Source: Candidatus Shapirobacteria bacterium
GTDB lineage: Bacteria; Patescibacteriota; Microgenomatia; VGLL01
Assembly (NCBI GenBank): GCA_016866735.1
Contig: VGLL01000033.1
Coordinates: forward strand, 1-9,751
Reading direction: 5' to 3'
Length of the DNA: 9,751 nucleotides
In this document: one piece after another, positions 6,840 to 9,751 of the stretch
Position numbering within the stretch: position 1 is the stretch's first letter
How the letters are laid out: every line of letters begins with the position of its first letter
The notes under the pieces: model-generated
What the model was told of the DNA's origin: nothing
Database searches by the model: none
Seen by the model: the letters and a program-made list of their open reading frames with translations, nothing else
Translations under genes and position numbers: made by a program

Positions 6840-8012
6840 ATGATAGTTAGACACCTAGATAAAGCTATCTCGGGCCATTTTGCCAAGTATAAAGAAGTTT
6901 TAGTGGTACTGGGGGCGAGGCAGGTAGGGAAAACGACCATTGTCAAAAGAATTTTTCCGAAGGCGCATTATTTAATCGTTGATAACGAGCCGATAAGAAG
7001 CGCGCTTGAACATTATGATCCGGCGGTTTACCTTCAGCTCTTGAGCGCCGCCAGTGACTATGTGGTTATTGACGAGATTCATCGTTTGAGCGACCCGGGA
7101 AGAGCGGCTAAAATATTTTTCGACCAGCTTCCTCAATACAAACTTATCATTACGGGCTCCTCGGCATTTAACATCAAGAACAAGGCGTCCGAAAGTCTGG
7201 CAGGCAGGAAAATTGATTATTCTCTTTACCCCTTGTCTTTGAGCGAATATCTGGTGCAGAGCGGTCTCGAGGAGGGACTTTCCCTTCGGCCAATAGAGCA
7301 ACTGGTAAGCGGAGAAAAACCGAGGAGCATCTTTAAAAAATACGATAAAGGGGCAATACTGGATAATCTTTTGGTGTATGGTTTGTATCCGGCCATGCAG
7401 ACTCACCCTGGCGACGCGACTTATTTAACTAGTTTAATTGATAGCGTGGTGTTTAAGGACTTGGTAGAGCTGTCGCTTTTGGAAAACCGCTCGGCCGCCC
7501 TTTCGCTTCTGAAACTATTGGCTTACCAGATTGGTTCGCTAGTCAATTATGCGGAACTTGGCTCCGGTCTTGGAATTGGGGCGAAAACGGTAAAAAGGTA
7601 CATTGAACTTTTTGAACAAAGTTTTATCATTTTTACTGTCAGGCCGTATTCGTTAAGGAAAAGAGACGAAATTACCAAAATGCCCAAAGTCTATTTTTAT
7701 GATGTTGGCCTAAGAAACGCTTTGATCAATAATTTTGAGCCGGTCAAATCAAGAGGAGACGCCGGGCAGCTGTTTGAGAATTTTGTGGTAGCCGAGCTTT
7801 GGAAATATAATTGTTACGGGAATTTTGGCTACACCTTTAATTATTGGCGGACTAAAGGTGGCTCGGAAGTGGATTTAGTCTTGAGTAGAGAAGGGAAGAA
7901 AAAAATTGCCGTGGAAATAAAAAGTCAGGCGCAGCGAGTGAATCAGGCCTTTCTGGCGCGCTACCCGGAAGCGAAAATGGCAGTGGTAACCAAAGACAAT
8001 TACTGGGTTTAG
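6840..8012 (+). CDS. AAA ATPase with DUF4143 (AAA_14 family)
   Basis: P-loop ATPase of the AAA_14/DUF4143 family, common in archaea and small-genome bacteria; its biological role is not established. Counted from ATG 6840 (390 aa): Walker A GARQVGKTT (25-33), Walker B VVIDEIHRL (75-83), sensor-like IITGSSAF (103-110), then a winged-helix-like middle part with GIGAKTVKRYIELFEQSFI and the DUF4143 nuclease-like end. There GQLFENFVVAEL is followed by GGSEVDLV and IAVEIKS, the D...ExK pattern of PD-(D/E)XK folds, with catalytic candidates Asp345, Glu359 and Lys361. The start at 6840 is chosen from the promoter position over GTG 6831. The TAG stop is formed by the left arm of the repeat at 8008, and the protein ends at DNYWV, perhaps a few residues earlier than relatives. 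Expressed divergently from the ABC exporter. Confidence 0.92.
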   Translation: MIVRHLDKAISGHFAKYKEVLVVLGARQVGKTTIVKRIFPKAHYLIVDNEPIRSALEHYDPAVYLQLLSAASDYVVIDEIHRLSDPGRAAKIFFDQLPQYKLIITGSSAFNIKNKASESLAGRKIDYSLYPLSLSEYLVQSGLEEGLSLRPIEQLVSGEKPRSIFKKYDKGAILDNLLVYGLYPAMQTHPGDATYLTSLIDSVVFKDLVELSLLENRSAALSLLKLLAYQIGSLVNYAELGSGLGIGAKTVKRYIELFEQSFIIFTVRPYSLRKRDEITKMPKVYFYDVGLRNALINNFEPVKSRGDAGQLFENFVVAELWKYNCYGNFGYTFNYWRTKGGSEVDLVLSREGKKKIAVEIKSQAQRVNQAFLARYPEAKMAVVTKDNYWV

Positions 8013-8064
8013 CCTCAAAAAGAGACTCCCTACGAGGCTAATAAATAAATTGGTGCCGGACCTT
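8008..8064 (+). repeat. Dispersed hairpin element, copy at the end of the ATPase gene
   Basis: Second 57-base copy, same orientation and length as 6709-6765. Arms TAGCCTC (8010-8016) and GAGGCTA (8034-8040) are perfectly complementary and enclose a 17-base loop with GAGACTC. The ATPase stop codon TAG is the beginning of the left arm. There is no T-run after the right arm (it continues ATAAATAAAT), so a terminator role is possible but not obvious. Confidence 0.7.
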
Positions 8065-8202
8065 GAAAATTGTTTACCCCTTCGCTTTCAAATTTGGGGG
8101 TATACCCAACGGAGCTTTTGTTTCAGAGAGTAATCCTGACCGCAAATCTGGCCCCGAATTCTTACCTGAAAGCTTCGGTGGGTATTACCAATTTTGCAAA
8201 GT
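8065..8202. other. Non-coding stretch after the ATPase
   Basis: No plausible gene is seen on either strand. The only structures are GGGTATACCC (8098-8107), a perfect ten-base palindrome, GGTATTACC (8181-8189), and a repeated AGCTTCGGT (8171-8179, again at 8208-8216). No tRNA-like T-loop or cloverleaf was found. Confidence 0.4.
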
Positions 8203-8215
8203 GGTATAGCTTCGG

Positions 8216-8258
8216 TCAAGGCCAGGTCTTGTGATACTTCTTGCCTTCAAGGCCAGGT
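8216..8258 (+). repeat. Two direct copies of TCAAGGCCAGGT upstream of a small gene
   Basis: Identical 12-mers lie at 8216-8227 and 8247-8258, 31 bases apart, about three turns of the helix. The first is part of an imperfect palindrome, CAAGgCCaGGtCTTG (8217-8231), and the second is preceded by CCTT to form CCTTCAAGG (8244-8252). The spacing and the location just upstream of the next start suggest binding sites for a dimeric regulator; this is inference. Confidence 0.45.
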
Positions 8259-8270
8259 TTGTGGTAGATT
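8241..8270 (+). promoter_or_regulatory. Possible weak promoter of the 67-aa gene
   Basis: TTGCCT (8241-8246) and TAGATT (8265-8270) match four of six consensus positions each with an 18-base spacer. The -10 ends nine bases before ATG 8280, the same geometry as at the ATPase gene. It overlaps the second direct repeat, so a bound regulator would compete with polymerase. Confidence 0.25.
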
Positions 8271-8279
8271 AGAATTGAT

Positions 8280-8483
8280 ATGGGCTCCTATTATTATCTC
8301 GAAGATCCAAATTCCGAATCTGGCTCTATTTCGGTGCCGGAAGAGGATTATGTGGCTGCGATTTTGCGAATCGCTGAACGGAATAGGCTGCAGATTACCG
8401 ATAAAATGATTCTGGAAGAAATTAATAAACCGAAGAGGAAGAAAGCTTTTAATAGTAAAAAAGCGGGTCATCAAGAGTCTTGA
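8280..8483 (+). CDS. Small hypothetical protein, 67 aa
   Basis: I do not recognise this protein. It begins with a tyrosine- and acid-rich segment (MGSYYYLEDPNSESGS), then a likely helical region SVPEEDYVAAILRIAERNR and QITDKMILEEINKP, and ends in a lysine-rich tail (KRKKAFNSKKAGHQES). No signal peptide or membrane segment is present. The alternation of charged and hydrophobic residues looks like a real protein, and an overlapping frame from 8194 and one on the minus strand look like noise by comparison. The start has no ribosome site. The TGA stop (8481-8483) lies within a strong hairpin (8463-8490). It may be a small nucleic-acid-binding or regulatory protein, judging only from its basic tail; that is a guess. 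Confidence 0.5.
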   Translation: MGSYYYLEDPNSESGSISVPEEDYVAAILRIAERNRLQITDKMILEEINKPKRKKAFNSKKAGHQES

Positions 8484-8490
8484 CACCCGC
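8457..8490 (-). terminator. Intrinsic terminator on the minus strand
   Basis: Arms GCGGGT (8463-8468) and ACCCGC (8485-8490) enclose TCAAGA/TCTTGA (8471-8483), a stem of about twelve pairs. Read on the minus strand the stem is followed at once by six T's (complement of 8457-8462), the full signature of a factor-independent terminator. On the plus strand it is followed by AGTTTGATAG, a weaker context, though it could still help end the 67-aa gene's transcript. Confidence 0.55.
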
Positions 8491-8617
8491 AGTTTGATAG
8501 TAATAAATATTTTGGAAAATGTCAGGTCTTTCTGTCGGGATTCACTTTTCGTCAAGAAAAACTTTTAATTTTCGCTGCGCGCACGATAAAAGTGCCGAAG
8601 CAGAAATAGCTTAAATT

Positions 8618-9562
8618 ATGGCAGAGGATGTTCCATTTGAACTGGAAGAAAGCCGATTAAGGAGAGAAAATCAACTGACAGTGCCTTACGGAAAAGCTAG
8701 GCGATATTTAGAAAGTAATTGGAACAAACTGGGAAGAATATTGGAAAAAGTCAGGCACAGGGGGAGGGTACCCTTATATGACAAACTTGCACAAGCGGTT
8801 GAACGAATAGACACTGGGAGGTATCCATTCCAGTTTTTTAGCAATAGGGTCCTATTGACAGCCTTTAATGGCCTAAGGCTTACGGACTTGGTTAGGATTA
8901 GGCATGATGTGCCCAAAGGTGGGTCGTTGCTGTCAGTTCTTTACGATGTCGTTGATGAAGGGAATCCCTTAAATGGCGTAGTTATCAACACTATTAGAAA
9001 AGAAAATTCTGATGTATGGAAGGCCTTGAGTTCGGGCAGTCTAAGGGCCCATGGAGATATTATTCCAGTCGCCCCGGTTCTTCTTCGGGAAGATGGTTCC
9101 CAAAGAGTTTATCCACTAGGGAACGAGAAAGGCAAGGTCAGGGTATATAGCCGCTTTTGCGGTATTAACTGTGGTGAAATTATAAATTTCTATGAAACAG
9201 CGGTTAAAAATGAACCTGAAATAAGAGCTGACAATATAGCTCAGTGGCGAGATCTGGTGCAAACAATAGACAGCCAGACCCACAAGATTAGATCACAATT
9301 GTCTGCGGCCGACGTAATCCACGGCCATGATTGGAGTTATAATTTTACTGTTGAGTTTATAGAGAGAAGCTATTTTAACGGGCACTTGGCTCACGGAGGA
9401 AACGTTAATGATATAACTTACAAGAAGGAGAATTGGAGTTTTGATCCAGATGAATATATTAAGAATCCCGAAAGATGGTGCGCGGTTGTTCGGTTAATAG
9501 ATTTCGATCATGCCTCTTTTAGGACTAGAAGATCTCCTGATGAGAATGGAATACGGGACTAA
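8618..9562 (+). CDS. Hypothetical protein, 314 aa, possible kinase-like C-terminal part
   Basis: I do not recognise the family. The N-terminal 70 residues are charged and probably helical (YGKARRYLESNWNKLGRILE; LAQAVERIDTG). Residues about 75-190 are mixed strand and helix with no known motif. The C-terminal third contains IHGHDWSYN (234-242) and, 50 residues later, VRLIDFDHASF (291-301). These recall the catalytic loop (HGDxxxxN) and metal-binding IDFD of aminoglycoside-phosphotransferase-like kinases, but the expected Asp is His237 with Asp238 next to it, and no glycine-rich loop or clear ATP-binding Lys/Glu pair is evident. So it may be a diverged or inactive member, or the likeness may be chance. 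No membrane segment or signal peptide. No Shine-Dalgarno sequence before ATG 8618. It ends 21 bases before ychF. Confidence 0.75.
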   Translation: MAEDVPFELEESRLRRENQLTVPYGKARRYLESNWNKLGRILEKVRHRGRVPLYDKLAQAVERIDTGRYPFQFFSNRVLLTAFNGLRLTDLVRIRHDVPKGGSLLSVLYDVVDEGNPLNGVVINTIRKENSDVWKALSSGSLRAHGDIIPVAPVLLREDGSQRVYPLGNEKGKVRVYSRFCGINCGEIINFYETAVKNEPEIRADNIAQWRDLVQTIDSQTHKIRSQLSAADVIHGHDWSYNFTVEFIERSYFNGHLAHGGNVNDITYKKENWSFDPDEYIKNPERWCAVVRLIDFDHASFRTRRSPDENGIRD

Positions 9563-9571
9563 AAGGAATGG

Positions 9572-9577
9572 TAAAAT
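9572..9577 (+). promoter_or_regulatory. -10 box of ychF, leaderless geometry
   Basis: TAAAAT lies exactly six bases before ATG 9584, as at the ABC exporter, so transcription could start at the start codon. The only Shine-Dalgarno-like AGGA (9564-9567) is 16 bases away, too far to act. No good -35 is visible, which limits confidence. Confidence 0.35.
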
Positions 9578-9583
9578 AAAACT

Positions 9584-9751
9584 ATGAGCTTGTCTGTTGG
9601 GATTGTTGGGCTTCCAAATAGCGGAAAATCTACGCTTTTTAATGCGCTGCTTTCAAGGCAGATGGCGCAGGTGGCGAATTACCCGTTTACCACGATTGAG
9701 CCGAACGTGGGCATTGTGCCGGTGCCTGACGAGAGATTGGGGGAGTTGGGG
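9584..9751 (+). CDS. ychF: Redox-regulated GTPase/ATPase YchF (OLA1 family), 3' end outside window
   Basis: Universally conserved Obg-like P-loop NTPase, associated with ribosomes and stress responses; E. coli YchF and human OLA1 prefer ATP to GTP. Only the first 56 codons are in the window. They contain the G1 loop GLPNSGKST (residues 9-17), the switch-I region with NYPFTTIEPNVGIVPVPDERL (about 32-53), which is diagnostic of YchF among Obg-family proteins, and no frame disruption. The full protein would be about 360 aa. The start MSLSVGIVGLPN fits the family exactly. It lies 21 bases after the 314-aa unknown gene but seems to have its own -10 box. Confidence 0.95.
   Translation, partial: MSLSVGIVGLPNSGKSTLFNALLSRQMAQVANYPFTTIEPNVGIVPVPDERLGELG

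Noticed and set aside
6972..7406. Minus-strand open frame of 144 codons
   Set aside because: Lies wholly within the well-supported DUF4143 ATPase gene on the other strand and shows no recognisable motif.
6709..8064. Integron attC-like or CRISPR-like repeats
   Set aside because: The elements lack the GTTRRRY/RYYYAAC core sites of attC, no integrase is seen, and spacing and copy number do not fit a CRISPR array.
8013..8279. tRNA or other classical structured RNA gene in the non-coding stretch
   Set aside because: No T-loop (GTTCRA) with a matching acceptor stem and no cloverleaf could be built.
8194..8409. Plus-strand open frame of 71 codons overlapping the 67-aa gene
   Set aside because: Cysteine- and tryptophan-rich composition without domain-like pattern, crosses the direct repeats, and conflicts with the better frame starting at 8280.
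8247..8555. Minus-strand open frame of 102 codons
   Set aside because: It is antisense to the 67-aa gene, has a phenylalanine/isoleucine-rich noise composition and runs through the minus-strand terminator.

Overview
This window looks bacterial and moderately AT-rich, with compact genes, mostly short intergenic gaps and standard stop codons (TAA, TAG and TGA all end plausible frames). The gene mix is a short exonuclease III, YchF, a DUF4143 ATPase, a single-chain ABC exporter and several small proteins of unknown function. Many genes lack a clear Shine-Dalgarno sequence. Together this suggests an uncultivated small-genome bacterium such as a Candidate Phyla Radiation (Patescibacteria) lineage. 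That placement is inference; no rRNA or other phylogenetic marker is complete here.

Left part (1-4706, all plus strand). A short-chain dehydrogenase cut by the window edge is followed by a likely operon: a 59-aa unknown protein, exonuclease III (overlapping by one base, TGATG) and a DedA/VTT membrane protein. The operon has a recognisable promoter (TGGACA-17-TATTTT) and an AGAGG ribosome site. After that come a YdcF-family protein, an EamA/DMT transporter and a histidine phosphatase. They read as housekeeping and accessory metabolism, not as one pathway.

Middle part (4707-8064). An ABC exporter on the minus strand and a DUF4143 AAA ATPase on the plus strand are divergently transcribed. Both starts appear to be leaderless or nearly so, because a -10 box sits 6 or 9 bases before the ATG. 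A related 57-base element with TAGCC/GGCTA arms lies between these two genes (6709-6765) and at the end of the ATPase (8008-8064). A shorter relative lies just beyond the stop of the exporter (4784-4818). A further inverted repeat with the same arms precedes the exonuclease operon (749-794). This dispersed hairpin family is the most unusual structural signal in the window.

Right part (8065-9751). A non-coding stretch with direct repeats and small palindromes precedes a 67-aa unknown protein. A strong hairpin at the end of that gene carries a T-run only on the minus strand. Then comes a 314-aa unknown protein whose C-terminal third faintly resembles the catalytic loop of aminoglycoside-phosphotransferase-like kinases, and finally the 5' end of ychF, again with leaderless promoter geometry. 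No rRNA, tRNA, CRISPR array, transposase or integrase was seen.
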